Origin: a virus
Reading direction: 5' to 3' (one strand)
DNA length: 50,871 nt
IMG/VR virus record: IMGVR_UViG_3300018411_000030
Span: 1 to 50,871 of that record
Each line of letters starts with the position of its first letter. Within the stretch, counting starts at the first letter, position 1. Shown here piece by piece: positions 28,201 through 34,866 of the stretch. The translations under genes and the position numbers were made by a program. Below the pieces are notes generated by a model. The model ran no database searches, was not told where the DNA came from, and saw only the letters and a list, made by a program, of their open reading frames with translations.

Positions 28201-30133
28201 GCTGCATGCCCTGGCGTACACCCGCTTGGCAGACCGTAAAGCGGTGACTGACCTGATGGCAGCTGAAGCAGCTCGTGGTGATGGTGGCAACGGGGTGGAG
28301 TTTGCCTTGAAGCTGCACCGCAAGCTGACCCAGGAATCGAAAGACCGCCTGTTCCAAGGTAGTGAGCGCCTGATGGTCAAAGGCTACCTGCCTGAAATCA
28401 CCAGCCCTTACCGCGAAACTACCACGGTGCCTGCGTCTGAAGTAGCGGCCATGTTGGCAGCTGGCTGGAAGGATCTGGGTGTACTGGCTCAAGACGTTCA
28501 CGGTGCCCAGCGCAGTCCTATGCACCTGCTGACTCTGGACCGGGGCATGGTACAGCGCTTGTCGGGTACTTTGAGCACCACCAGCCTGAAGTCGATGGGT
28601 AGCTCAGCACGGGAAGCAGGCCTGCGAAACAATGGCTTGATCGAAAAGAACAAGCGCACGGCTGTGGATGCACTGTTTAAAGCTCAGCCTAATCTTGATC
28701 CAACAGCGGATAAGAACACCTACTTGGTGCCAACCAGTGATCCAAGCGGCAAGACCGTGGACTACCGCTACCTGATGAACCAGGAAAACCGTGACACGTT
28801 GATGGAGCGTAACAACAACTTTGACCTACTGTTGGGTACCTTGGCGGCTAACACCTACGACAAGGAGTCATCGGCACAACGCAACAACGAGATCGTTGAG
28901 ATGATGCACGCGCAGTGGACCCAGCAGCGGGCAGAGAACGCCCATGCCTACATCATGGTCAGTGCAAACAGCGCTGATCCTGTGGTACGGGAAGCCTACG
29001 CACTGATGCCTTACAGCACCCGTAAACACATTGATTCAGTGTGGGGTAGTCAGGGCATGATGGTGCGTCGGGACATGTTCAACCTGCACTTTGGCTACCG
29101 CAAATACAGCCTGGCTGAGATGTTCAACAAGACTCCGGCTGACCGTAAGGCCTTGGAACACATCTTGGCCTACACGGTAGAAACGATATTCGGTCAGGGG
29201 CCTAAAGCAGGACTGCGTGTACGCCAGGCGGAAGATGTATGGCAAGCCGCGGTACGTGAAGTCAAAGACTTCCTCGTGGTGAAGTCAGGGGTGACCTTGT
29301 TCTGGAACATTGTGAGTAACTTCTCGCTGCTGTACCTGTATGGGGTATCGCCGGCGGAGATGGCACGTAATCACCGTATTGCTTTTAAGGGGGTTATGGA
29401 GTGGCACAAAGATGGGGCTGAGCTGGCTCAGCTTGAGGCGATGAAGCAGGTGGGCTACACAGGTAACGTGAAGGACCTGGATCATAAGATAGCGAAGCTG
29501 AAGATTGCCATGCAGCGTAACCCAGTTCGTAATTTGATCGAAGCTGGCTTGATGCCATCTATCGTGGAGGATGTGAACGTAGAGGATGAACTGTTCAGCT
29601 ATAAAACTGCCTCGGGTAACAAGGTAGATAAGTTGACAGAATGGGTACCGGATGCAGTGAAGACTGTAGCCAAGTGGGTGTACGTGGCACATGACACACC
29701 GCTGTACCAGGTGTTGAACCAAGGTACTCAGATGAGTGACTTTGTGGCCCGTTACACCCTGTACCAGAAGATGACGACTCAGCGTAAAGCACCGTTGAGT
29801 CATGAAGATGCCGTGCAGTTTGTGTCTGAGGCATTCGTGAACTACGACATACCGTCTGGTAAAGGCCTGCAGTACGCGAACGATATGGGTGCGGTGATGT
29901 TCACCAAGTACTACCTGCGGATTCAGCGAGTGATCCTGCATGTGTACCATAACCACCCGACGCGGGCGATCCTGTTGATGTTGTTTGATAACTACTTTGC
30001 GGGGATGCAGACCATTGCTGATTCCTCGTTCTGGTCGAACTTTGGTATCCGTGTTGCAGATGGTGCACTGGGCCTACCGGAAGCCTTCGCTGAAGGTATC
30101 CCGGCAGACATGATTGGTAAGTTGTTCAAGTAA
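19286..30133 (+). CDS. Virion RNA polymerase (N4 gp50-like vRNAP) with zincin-like motif
   Basis: A 3,615-residue protein packaged in the virion and ejected to transcribe early genes from hairpin promoters. The central polymerase is marked by RFGYEGTVLNMQSSK (1733-1747, the TxxGR-equivalent region), motif A TAEIDGKTNG (D1880), motif B R1975-xxx-K1979-x7-Y1987-G1988 and motif C IHDA (H2274-D2275). Spacing matches single-subunit RNAPs. About 1,100 residues precede and about 1,300 follow the core, as in N4. Ahead of the polymerase, IIVHEVVHAV (HExxH at 1119-1123), followed 45 residues later by RSEMLT, looks like a zinc metallopeptidase site. A Lys/Glu/Pro linker lies at about 915-970. Confidence 0.95.
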   Translation: MQQTPSPLFGRELLLAKTAESKVNTLAQTAELKKDLLGRSNLVARQPSDALAAHPTLEAYEAVEGEASNQVRGYYIDKERTDLERRYTVMRDDQRAREDKALVSDAELDTTTGQAKQLGAAAAVGSARVAGELGALPMTAMADNELAKVSDENLELFNEDIAYKNHVSELKKARVAIDAQALSGKLGADQAQAMRDELSAREASLVAPDPARLAALDVRPKRKRGYADAERYALGLPDDDLEFGNLTPRERINQAKQALDGAMRVNKAITGAKALNGLMNPLNREAFDKDLSKSWDKERDTFTQAGKDWESGDTGGAMAKVANGVASLAYEGLGDVLNNPAATFEYIAENAPQLALGAAGKAGKTLLTTSNLGYGARIYRESLEDYQAKNNGALPSQAGMAQMLAISLTASVAEHVMDTSILKALRGSKAADGAVDIATREASKGILKRSLGGAARVTGATTTGAVGEAITEGYQTAVEESFSRLSTDVNGENIFKGAVIGAAAGGGLKGGLAVPGEVVAGVAAVGTALKDAAKNSSTELLSTASQKGYKEAVKTGKVDALTDPDSVEYAPNEAVRALQERGQKEGLSNKEIAKGQTAAKQVVDSAKERLSSIRTLAANDGPVEQARIQELIASTQAELEVATTPEETLAATTKLDQLNGLVRTPTQVKENAAKVAKLTETVAAAELQYDEWVNSNNKTGTLKATVDLVDSTPDAAVPESVAQAQAATAELIELATTSPELISEEVATRLASNQQNSLSNEQRSLFTNLARVARVKKEYRDSGEVAFDILQDDQTTGNIGMEAHQRNINSAIAAADKPAAEGAIAALTKFAQAQNAKRKAIKTALKTGTEAVPVYLIPEGNGVWTQTTEKPSQQVFDETNVLTITEKSFKLAKQVAKEAELLNAAVQASKAAMAVGFSTAPEVTPTPVTEEVSAAKDEVKAKPQPKSESKRETPAVVEKKAPAPVVKAKASKMQVAKFQELSKRLAKAKTEGKPLTALRSALNQQLETLEFGFSSPVAELYTQLLQADGLVSTDVMQAWVKANGNAGMSSLLDKLLEHPVMAQFKGFSTQTETSTNTKGEAYKPLGMYFEDSKTIGLDLSTLLPFNANSQKFLAEIIVHEVVHAVTEGALQNDPQLAAEIEALQAEIKAWLAINPDALSKVQRTNLDYALRNRSEMLTMGLTNPAAIQALNLIKLGSGQTALGEFTQRLLEFFRRSMRLTKTQDTALVEVLRIAEQFLGGTAIDLGNFDADVALAEQATLDTTEQLNSENTAFDQLIQSRSEVVLQREQDHTGKTEGVLSLFANAADIAVTGETYQKVNLVAAYFKQSAERAGAITPRPLVAIKDFMSALINGQVFAQDFLEDGLTEAQQGLVSHLKAVYPQWKDTLQGLLRKDGGNRSQYYYENPTQFLMELNEATGAVTMEENAMSAAIVSAWTWLIDNAGNPEFRTSEQINRSLPNRSKDQAVTPELAKLLGPLLDRRALLADRLGQRFVQALGLQAKNGDTPVNELSRLEASAGLMIVGMLQKMGVVEEVSVSKLAVQQASGKTQEEIEAMNPADITGADTYLKLVATGTHDTRVLNPVAQDFITNAANTGGVLNTLFDVESAVSAPTLKPQKVIQKDTNKGRQGIPKNVLKYLGNVAKMAYTFRDDMVRLTRINSDADMAYVEGLVGIESVDESQVHVINQLSKKAKFDGLRRELTNALDFLKYLAMASEDGENAEFFIRPELWKNHRFGYEGTVLNMQSSKIHRFLAKQGMWLSVVSLNSDAAGEASLDNFKLRVLEGLGVKTDESPDANHLAAFDSVLTNDVYTGAIEALREALYGKKGALTAKQQNSILAGVKAGGANLHSLDSLVAMAHYQQAVNTPGVDSFTTELTAEIDGKTNGPMLSMWLLGGMTPEIAMMGGFYPQGSGFSHYSEYKPGKHDLYQYVSKRISGVLGQLIDGNPTELAPVFASLYNITGALVNSLGEVTKDGRNLVKEPLTGLVYGSGMQATVRGMADGFIDSIYSHIEKINQGKPYGVNKLVGEDAFAQFSNDLNLLMGAAGMKMEEGVLDIKPFNKRSPTQAWNVADVKQAMQTRLSKQQEKALRDVFSKTIGLSTQSVVETDFADYLSARKTVTATSNLTYALYEAAKAELRERAVKLLMESGQIAHATNPKTGVKTPRHDLSAKQEKQVLDVIKALEPRINTALSKASKELEAGIYAGKQRRTVRKDSAAYEVKFKFAESSGLGSKSGHGYGVMAEAPGVSVLANSVQSTDGGIMLSIVEQMNSLGIHDAIMVAIKDAAAAGRKINAKTFDMLVSYSLPRESLESLQRTLVGLVAQIKAEPGNTALTEKLKEQIKPLTEKMGEAELNLAQEAGLVSYILNNADQLALQADTRRLTDLANLAYVDQYTIQDGAAEITDKMRASAKTELARVLALKPDQASIEAATYLDGLLGESVAGAVQASPEMDLEEDFSLTEDLEPQEDTLAETQESGLASPAPSTTTYSVKEVYAALGQGANRVTDAALSQRLEGLLDSVVERLQGPYQTLFTAAQNALINTPEDVYRNADAAGALPFNVDIRTSGFHMGDQQAFAAEMVQMVIGESLSMSVNQVDKELVKLFEEARNKVAKTDLDADPVRSEQMWNFVFGIKAGDTSTQYLSRFAALGLTDSKMGALLGFETSRAEDATPESLFGKLMQWFNQLLQVLNEGLGKAYGGQQADQKLQVIVDRMVDLQVSRVAQSQTGKLDAYKEQFEDAMDDVTDSVKEKIVALTDSDFFKKSKNPLLRLTGDLATKAVEQRLDEVMVGIEEFHNRTTKGRLGEIAELFNEVRGTTMHNKWGRVKLLLAKYQEKTRKELARNTAAVAMSSFKDGGKHVTQVMREAVTRVLLRADVASLVGPFNLAQIQELVANPTKLAAAIATQEAKITGRFAEYYRNQAKLTGYYLATERAVGDNLRMNALSITMLDGTRFAGKVTEAAGMAAAVDVSVLISLHALAYTRLADRKAVTDLMAAEAARGDGGNGVEFALKLHRKLTQESKDRLFQGSERLMVKGYLPEITSPYRETTTVPASEVAAMLAAGWKDLGVLAQDVHGAQRSPMHLLTLDRGMVQRLSGTLSTTSLKSMGSSAREAGLRNNGLIEKNKRTAVDALFKAQPNLDPTADKNTYLVPTSDPSGKTVDYRYLMNQENRDTLMERNNNFDLLLGTLAANTYDKESSAQRNNEIVEMMHAQWTQQRAENAHAYIMVSANSADPVVREAYALMPYSTRKHIDSVWGSQGMMVRRDMFNLHFGYRKYSLAEMFNKTPADRKALEHILAYTVETIFGQGPKAGLRVRQAEDVWQAAVREVKDFLVVKSGVTLFWNIVSNFSLLYLYGVSPAEMARNHRIAFKGVMEWHKDGAELAQLEAMKQVGYTGNVKDLDHKIAKLKIAMQRNPVRNLIEAGLMPSIVEDVNVEDELFSYKTASGNKVDKLTEWVPDAVKTVAKWVYVAHDTPLYQVLNQGTQMSDFVARYTLYQKMTTQRKAPLSHEDAVQFVSEAFVNYDIPSGKGLQYANDMGAVMFTKYYLRIQRVILHVYHNHPTRAILLMLFDNYFAGMQTIADSSFWSNFGIRVADGALGLPEAFAEGIPADMIGKLFK

Positions 30134-30159
30134 CGGTGTCGGCCCAAGGATGGGCTTGC

Positions 30160-30292
30160 ATTGGGGATTGATCTGTTGTGGGTGCGACCCACTCAGAGTA
30201 CCGGGATGAAGGGAGAGGTGTAGTGTGCAGCGCTACAGTGACTCCAGTGCTTCCCAATGACCGGCTTCATACCTGCCAGATCAATCCCCAAT
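30160..30292. ncRNA. Structured element between convergent operons
   Basis: A perfect 16-bp inverted repeat (30160-30175 with 30277-30292, ATTGGGGATTGATCTG and its complement) encloses about 100 bases. Inside are GTGGGT-GCG-ACCCAC (30178-30192), a longer-range ATGAAG/CTTCAT pairing (30206-30211 with 30265-30270) and GTAGTG-TGCAG-CGCTAC (30220-30236). No gene and no U tracts are seen. It may be a structured RNA, or a transcription-stopping or processing element between vRNAP and the middle genes. Strand cannot be decided. Confidence 0.45.
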
Positions 30293-30323
30293 ACAACCTG
30301 GTTACCCAGGCGATTGGATGTCC

Positions 30324-30527
30324 TCACTTCTTACTGGAAAAGATGTGATTCCATAGGGTGTGCAGCAAGTACGTGATGAACACCAGCACTGCCAACACGA
30401 CTGCGAGGACCATGCCCCCGAATGCAGTTAAGGCCACTAGCCATCCTAGTACCATGCTGCCTGTGTAACACGCGCCTAGCACTATGACGGCCATCAGTCC
30501 TAACAGGACATTGCGGAGGACTTTCAT
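30324..30527 (-). CDS. Small membrane protein
   Basis: A 67-residue protein with two hydrophobic segments (VLLGLMAVIVLGACYTGSMV, then a Gly/Ala/Val stretch MVLAVVLAVLVFITYLL) and a charged C-terminal end HIFSSKK. AAGGGGTCGCT precedes the ATG. It is the last gene of the leftward middle block. The size and two-helix layout would fit a holin or other membrane accessory, but lysis genes of N4 lie elsewhere and there is no direct evidence. Confidence 0.65.
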   Translation of the reverse strand: MKVLRNVLLGLMAVIVLGACYTGSMVLGWLVALTAFGGMVLAVVLAVLVFITYLLHTLWNHIFSSKK

Positions 30528-30536
30528 AGCGACCCC

Positions 30537-30887
30537 TTAGCCGAACAGGCTGGTGGTCTTCGCTTCGGTGGTTTCTTCTTCTACTGGCTCAGCGTCTGCT
30601 TCAGCGCAGACTTCTTCCTGAACCTGTGCTGGAGCTTCAGTCTGCCCTTCGACAGTTTCATACACAGCTTGCGCGACTGCTTCAGGTGCACACATAGCAG
30701 CTAAGTGCTCAGAGAAGTCTTTGCTTGGGGCAGTGTCCACAATGTCGACATCTGCAGTGAGGCCGGAATCACGACGCCCTGCAGTAAAGGCGATCGACAC
30801 GGACTTACCTTTGAGGGTAATGCCTTGTGCAGCAATGTACATCTGGATAGCGGTTTCGATTTCTTTCTGGCGGATCTGGATGAGCAT
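30537..30887 (-). CDS. Conserved middle protein with SSB-like C-terminal tail
   Basis: A 116-residue protein. Residues 1-55 form a compact domain (an IRQKEIETAIQMYIAAQGI helix, then KSVSIAFTAGRRDSG and ADVDIVD strands). Residues 70-110 are acidic and disordered. The chain ends TTSLFG, identical to the last six residues of the SSB at 33254-33982, also after a disordered linker. SSB tails recruit partners, so this protein may dock to the same target or compete for it. The place next to the RuvC gene suggests a recombination or late-switch role. Confidence 0.7.
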   Translation of the reverse strand: MLIQIRQKEIETAIQMYIAAQGITLKGKSVSIAFTAGRRDSGLTADVDIVDTAPSKDFSEHLAAMCAPEAVAQAVYETVEGQTEAPAQVQEEVCAEADAEPVEEETTEAKTTSLFG

Positions 30888-30905
30888 AAAAATTACCTCA
30901 GTGTT

Positions 30906-31475
30906 CTAGGCCGCTTTGATGAGCGGCAACATGGATTGGAATGCGTGGCACTTGAGTCCTGCATAGATCGAGGCAATGGCATCGGCCATGTGCTCAGCTT
31001 TGGCTTCGCTGATAACGACCTTGCCATTGGACTTGTAGGTGGGCCACGGTGCTTCAGGGTGGGCATTCATAGCCCAGTTGATCATCTCGATCTTGGAAGC
31101 GGTCTTCTTGCCTGGACCCGCCATCTTCACTTCAGTAGGGGTGACCTCAAAGAAGGGATTGCCGGATGCACGTAGACCGCCTAGGACGCCCACACAGATC
31201 CCGTAGCCGCACATGGCCCTGGCAGACTGGCTACCGACAGGGACTTCAACGAAGACAGCTTGAGCGCCCTCCAGGTAGACCTTGGCTCCGCGGTACAACT
31301 GGAAAGCCGACTCCAAATCCAAGCTGTTCTGGCGTACTTGTTTGCCGGTGGGCAGTACGGCAGAGACCACATCCATGTGGAGAATGGTCAGCTTATTGGT
31401 GTCGGTGTCGTACTTGCCGCACGCCAGGCCCCAGTTGCGCAGTGAGGGGTCCATTCCCGTCACGTTGAGCAGCAT
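30906..31475 (-). CDS. RuvC-like Holliday junction resolvase
   Basis: A 189-residue RNase H-fold nuclease likely to cut branched replication or packaging intermediates. The four acidic positions of RuvC appear in order: D8 in GMDPSLRNWG, the Glu of VFVEVPVGS (about 76), a Glu in the middle/late region (VTPTEVK) and the Asp of EHMADAIAS near residue 166. The length is close to host RuvC. The ATG coincides with the stop region of the gene at 31475-31840, so it is translationally coupled. Confidence 0.8.
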   Translation of the reverse strand: MLLNVTGMDPSLRNWGLACGKYDTDTNKLTILHMDVVSAVLPTGKQVRQNSLDLESAFQLYRGAKVYLEGAQAVFVEVPVGSQSARAMCGYGICVGVLGGLRASGNPFFEVTPTEVKMAGPGKKTASKIEMINWAMNAHPEAPWPTYKSNGKVVISEAKAEHMADAIASIYAGLKCHAFQSMLPLIKAA

Positions 31476-31840
31476 TAGATGCCTTGCTCATGCAAGCGCT
31501 GACGCAGCACGTAACCTTCCAGCTGCCAGATTTTCTGTACGGCGTTCTGACGGGCGATCTTCTGACCAATTTCACGGTCGAAGTTTTCCGGGTGAGCACA
31601 GGCTGATTCACCGGTGACGGTAAAACCGTTTTGCAGTTGCAAGACGCAGAAGGTCAGGAAGAACAGGTTACCTGGATCGGTTTCCAGCTCTTTGTCCATG
31701 GCAATGGAATTGCCCAGACAACCCTCAGCCGCGGTGAAGTAATGCTCAGACTTGATCGTGGCTTCGATCATCTCTGGGGTTACCCGAGGGGCGGTTAAGC
31801 CTTTGTCCTGGATCTCTTGCTCAATGGCTTGATCAGTCAT
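31475..31840 (-). CDS. Phage Gp49-like family protein
   Basis: A 121-residue protein ending in the family hallmark: ENFDREIGQKIARQNAVQ then KIWQLEGYVLRQRL. The upstream part has ITPEM-type residues (RVTPEMIEATIKSEHYF) and a central hydrophobic region (FFLTFCVLQLQNGFTVTGES). This family is widespread in phages and has no established activity. Its ATG overlaps the stop of the MazG-like gene (ATGA), and the next gene starts at its own stop, so it sits in a tight operon. Confidence 0.75.
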   Translation of the reverse strand: MTDQAIEQEIQDKGLTAPRVTPEMIEATIKSEHYFTAAEGCLGNSIAMDKELETDPGNLFFLTFCVLQLQNGFTVTGESACAHPENFDREIGQKIARQNAVQKIWQLEGYVLRQRLHEQGI

Positions 31841-32532
31841 ACGGTCACCTTGTCTGCACGGGTTTGGGCTTGTTGGTCGGAGTAGTTACCACTGGCGTAG
31901 CGCTTACCCAACAGCTTGAGCTTATTGACTACCAGGGTCTCTTCACGGCTGATACCTGCTGCTTGACGGACACCCTCCATGTAGAACTCCAGGTCACCCA
32001 GTTCTTCAACCAGGTTTTCACGGTCCACCGGCTTGCAGTAGATGATGTGTTTTTTCACAGCATCCAACAGCTCACCGGCTTCACCGGAGATACCCACTGC
32101 CATGTGCAGCAGGTGAGCTCCGTTAGGTGTGAGTGTCGCCACGATGTCTTCACCGGGTTTAGCCAGTTTGGTGACCATCTCAATGAAGGGTGTGTTTTGA
32201 ATGGCGATCAGTTGTTCAGGTGTAAGGGACATTGAGTCTCCAAGGTCTGGTTCACAGGTACCGGCCTCAAGCTGAAATTGCTCGAGGGTTTTCCAGTCCC
32301 CGTTGGGTTGGTAGTTGCACCAGATAGAGCCCTTGCGGTGTGGGTAGTAATACCCCTGTCCATGGCCACTGCATGAGCACGTCATGGCTTTGGTGTTGCG
32401 GGTGTTCATCCAACGATCAGAGCGCAGCGGTCCTTTGCAGGCACGGCACGTAGGAGGTTGGATGTACTGGGTAATAGGTCGCCGTATGGCACGGCGCTTA
32501 CCACATTGGCGACAGCGACAGTGATGACTCAC
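31837..32532 (-). CDS. Zinc-ribbon protein fused to MazG-like pyrophosphohydrolase
   Basis: A 231-residue fusion. Residues 1-75 are Cys-rich (C5, C7, C10; C29, C32; C52, C54, C72 with PHRKGS), a zinc-ribbon module found as a separate protein in other phages. Residues 101-231 are a MazG-type nucleotide pyrophosphohydrolase: GISGEAGELLDAVKKHI and ENLVEELGDLEFYMEGVR, with the EExxE and ExxD metal ligands. MazG enzymes hydrolyse NTPs or (p)ppGpp-like nucleotides. A strong ribosome site (GGAGACTCA) precedes an internal ATG at 32232, exactly at the start of the MazG part, so a shorter product is likely too. Confidence 0.8.
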   Translation of the reverse strand: MSHHCRCRQCGKRRAIRRPITQYIQPPTCRACKGPLRSDRWMNTRNTKAMTCSCSGHGQGYYYPHRKGSIWCNYQPNGDWKTLEQFQLEAGTCEPDLGDSMSLTPEQLIAIQNTPFIEMVTKLAKPGEDIVATLTPNGAHLLHMAVGISGEAGELLDAVKKHIIYCKPVDRENLVEELGDLEFYMEGVRQAAGISREETLVVNKLKLLGKRYASGNYSDQQAQTRADKVTV

Positions 32533-32765
32533 TGCACTACACGCAGCTCATGCCGGGGAATCCACTGATCCTTTACCTGAACCATGCAGCCAACAAACAT
32601 GGCGTACCGGGTGGTACGGTCTGTTTGCCAGCCGTAGTAAGAACAGGTTGCACGTACCAAAATGGCATTGAGTGCTGCAACCAGCAGGATCACGGACAAA
32701 GCCAGGATGATCAGTGCGCGTTTGCTTGGAATGCGGAAACTGCGCATGTTAGGCGTCGATGCCAA
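32529..32765 (-). CDS. Single-span membrane protein
   Basis: A 78-residue protein with a basic N-terminus (RSFRIPSKR), one strong transmembrane helix (ALIILALSVILLVAALNAIL) and a C-terminal soluble part with two cysteines. Positive-inside logic puts the N-terminus in the cytoplasm and the rest in the periplasm. It overlaps both neighbours by a few bases. Function unknown; a small inner-membrane accessory of the middle operon. Confidence 0.65.
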   Translation of the reverse strand: MASTPNMRSFRIPSKRALIILALSVILLVAALNAILVRATCSYYGWQTDRTTRYAMFVGCMVQVKDQWIPRHELRVVQ

Positions 32766-33186
32766 AGTCTTTAAGGCGTAGGCCCAGCTCGTTGCCGATT
32801 TCAGCCAGCACCTTCATTTCCTCGGGGCTGATGTTGCCGTCGCCTTCGGCTACGGTGAGCATGTTTACAAACACTTCCTCGGCGTCTGCTGGGTTGTTCT
32901 TGATGTCGCGAATCTCGCGCATGATATTCATGCGACCCAGACGGAAACCGGCCTGTAGCTGCTCGGTGAACAGGTTAACGGTCGCGGTGATTTCGCTGCC
33001 GAAATGTTCCAGGTTTTTGTTAGCGCGAATCTGCAGATCAATCTGCGCCGCCTCATTTTTGCTGATTTCGCCATCCGCCGCAGCGACCAGCAGACAGCCG
33101 CCAACAATGGCCTGCATCAGATCGCGGTTTTCGATTTTCTTAACGGACTTCTTGGCTGCAAACAGTTTTTTACCGATACCGAACAT
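32749..33186 (-). CDS. TerB-like protein
   Basis: A 145-residue helical protein of the TerB (tellurite-resistance) fold: LMQAIVGGCLLVAAADGEISKNE, then EEVFVNMLTVAEGDGNISPEE. The paired A-x-A-D-G-x-I-S and A-E-G-D-G-x-I-S acidic loops bind metal in this family. In phages TerB proteins have been linked to host-stress or anti-phage interplay, not to tellurite itself. The gene follows the SSB terminator and overlaps the membrane-protein gene downstream. Confidence 0.8.
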   Translation of the reverse strand: MFGIGKKLFAAKKSVKKIENRDLMQAIVGGCLLVAAADGEISKNEAAQIDLQIRANKNLEHFGSEITATVNLFTEQLQAGFRLGRMNIMREIRDIKNNPADAEEVFVNMLTVAEGDGNISPEEMKVLAEIGNELGLRLKDFGIDA

Positions 33187-33212
33187 GAGTGTTTCCTATT
33201 TTTTGACGAGAT

Positions 33213-33236
33213 AAAAAAAGGCCTCCGAAGAGGCCC
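33213..33236 (-). terminator. UUCG-loop terminator after SSB gene
   Basis: On the minus strand GGCCTC-TTCG-GAGGCC is followed by seven T residues. It lies directly after the SSB stop codon. Confidence 0.88.
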
Positions 33237-33253
33237 TATGTACGACGGGTGAC

Positions 33254-33982
33254 TTAGCCGAAAAGGCTGGTAGTCGGCTTGTTGCCTGCAGCCAAACCAC
33301 CGGCTGCTTTTGGAGCACCGGCAGTACCTGCAGACTTGCTGGCCTTGTTCTTGGTCTGGCCGGTCCACTTGGTGGCCCAGGTGTCCGCGAACACAGCAGT
33401 TTCTGCTTGGGCACGGATCTCGGCAGTGGTCTTGCGATCAGAGGCACGGAACAGCTTGTCGATTTCGTTCTCGTCACGGGTTTCACCGCTTGGCACGTAG
33501 TTACCGGCACCATCTTTGACGTTCTTGTCCACGGTCTGCTTGATCAGGCCTACCAGGATTTCTTTGCCCAGTAGGTCCATGACCATGGCCACTTTGGTTG
33601 GCACTTCAGCTTTGGCATCGAAGTTGTAGACATTGACCACTTTGTCTTCAGTGTCGAGCTGGCTGATTTCTTTGCCAGTGGTCAGCAGTGCCAAGGCATT
33701 GGCCTGGATAAAGCCAGGAAGGTAGTTCTTCTCACCATCCTTCTCGTAGTAGTTCTTGTTGCCTTTGGCATCGCCTGAGGTCATCCAGATTTGCTGACGG
33801 ACTTCACCGGAGCTGTCTTTCAGGGTCAGGTTCAGTGCCAGTGCACCACCCTTGGATTTCTCCAGGTAAGCCAGTGCCACGGTGAACGGGTGCAGGCCGG
33901 ATTCACGTACACGGCTACCACCCAGGTAATCGCGTTCGTCTTCAATGGCGTTGTCAGTAGTCAGGTTTGCGAGCATGTTCAT
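33254..33982 (-). CDS. Single-stranded DNA-binding protein (N4 gp45-like)
   Basis: A 242-residue protein. The order relative to the ATPase, primase and vRNAP genes and the size match N4 SSB, which binds ssDNA in replication and also activates late transcription by host RNA polymerase through its C-terminal end. The sequence has strand-rich segments (TVALAYLEKSKGGALALNLT; EVRQQIWMTSG) consistent with an OB fold, a disordered Gly/Ala/Lys linker from about 215, and the end peptide TTSLFG. That peptide recurs on the 30537-30887 protein. It has its own terminator. Confidence 0.8.
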   Translation of the reverse strand: MNMLANLTTDNAIEDERDYLGGSRVRESGLHPFTVALAYLEKSKGGALALNLTLKDSSGEVRQQIWMTSGDAKGNKNYYEKDGEKNYLPGFIQANALALLTTGKEISQLDTEDKVVNVYNFDAKAEVPTKVAMVMDLLGKEILVGLIKQTVDKNVKDGAGNYVPSGETRDENEIDKLFRASDRKTTAEIRAQAETAVFADTWATKWTGQTKNKASKSAGTAGAPKAAGGLAAGNKPTTSLFG

Positions 33983-34035
33983 GGTGTATACCTTTGTTCA
34001 AGTAAGAGGGGGGTTGTAGCAAGTTGGTTTGAGTA

Positions 34036-34764
34036 CTACTGGTAGTACTCGTGCAGTCTGTTAAGGACCAGTTGCATATTGTTGTCCATGAAAGTTTCCT
34101 TAGTATCAAACAATCCCAGTGGACCACGCAGCCGTTCATTGACTGTTTCTTTGGTCAGCTTAGTCTGGAATACATACTTGAAACCTAGGGCTTCTTCTTC
34201 CGGGGTGATATTAAGCAATGAAGAGCCATAGTCCTTCAAGTACTTCAGCGGTACCTTCTTTGATGCAATAACAAGACTGAAGTAAGACTCCACGCCGTTG
34301 TTCTTGATTGCACCTTTGATCGGCACTTTGGTTTCCATGACCATATCGCCTTCATTCAGCGTGTCGTGGGTATGCGCAATAAAGATGACGTTCTTGGAAG
34401 ACTTGGCCACGTACATCTGCATCAGTGCTTTGAAGTACTGAGCAAAGGCGGACCACTGTTGCATGGTGTTAGTGGAGCCAATCACGTACACCGACTCATA
34501 CATATCCATTAGATAAGTAAGTGAGTCCACCACAATGGTGTGCACATCCGGCATGTTCTCTGCGGCCTCAAAGGCCTCATTGATCTGCAGCGGATCGGTA
34601 ATGGTGTACTGCTTGAACTTGGCGCGGAACGGCAAGCGTTTGCCCGCTTCACAGTTGAGGTACATGACCCCTTCTGGTTTCTCAAGCTGCATCAAAGATG
34701 CAGACTTGCCTGTGGCGGATTTACCGCACAACAGGACCAGGTGGTCGTTGATTAGATCGCTCAT
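34036..34764 (-). CDS. RecA/AAA-type P-loop ATPase (N4 gp44-like)
   Basis: A 242-residue ATPase. Walker A GKSATGKS is at residues 14-21 and the Walker B strand is TIVVDSLTYLMD at about 88-99. A later VIFIAHTHDT (sensor-like) and KVPIKGAIKNNG resemble phage Sak4/RecA-like ATPases that work with SSB in recombination or replication. It lies next to SSB and upstream in the same transcript, as in N4. The start at MSDLINDHL fits the short N-terminus of this family. Confidence 0.8.
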   Translation of the reverse strand: MSDLINDHLVLLCGKSATGKSASLMQLEKPEGVMYLNCEAGKRLPFRAKFKQYTITDPLQINEAFEAAENMPDVHTIVVDSLTYLMDMYESVYVIGSTNTMQQWSAFAQYFKALMQMYVAKSSKNVIFIAHTHDTLNEGDMVMETKVPIKGAIKNNGVESYFSLVIASKKVPLKYLKDYGSSLLNITPEEEALGFKYVFQTKLTKETVNERLRGPLGLFDTKETFMDNNMQLVLNRLHEYYQ

Positions 34765-34866
34765 GCTTTCTCCGCGTAAACGGTTTGTGGAATTTCATCA
34801 AGTGCCCGGACGGGCACCTAAAAGGAGGTAAGTCAGGGCGTCCACATGATCGTCATGGGTACCCTT
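34765..34866. other. Short gap with a hairpin
   Basis: No gene is seen. GTGCCCG-GA-CGGGCAC (34801-34816) forms a tight palindrome between the ATPase gene and the broken gene to its right. It lacks a U tract on either strand. Confidence 0.4.
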
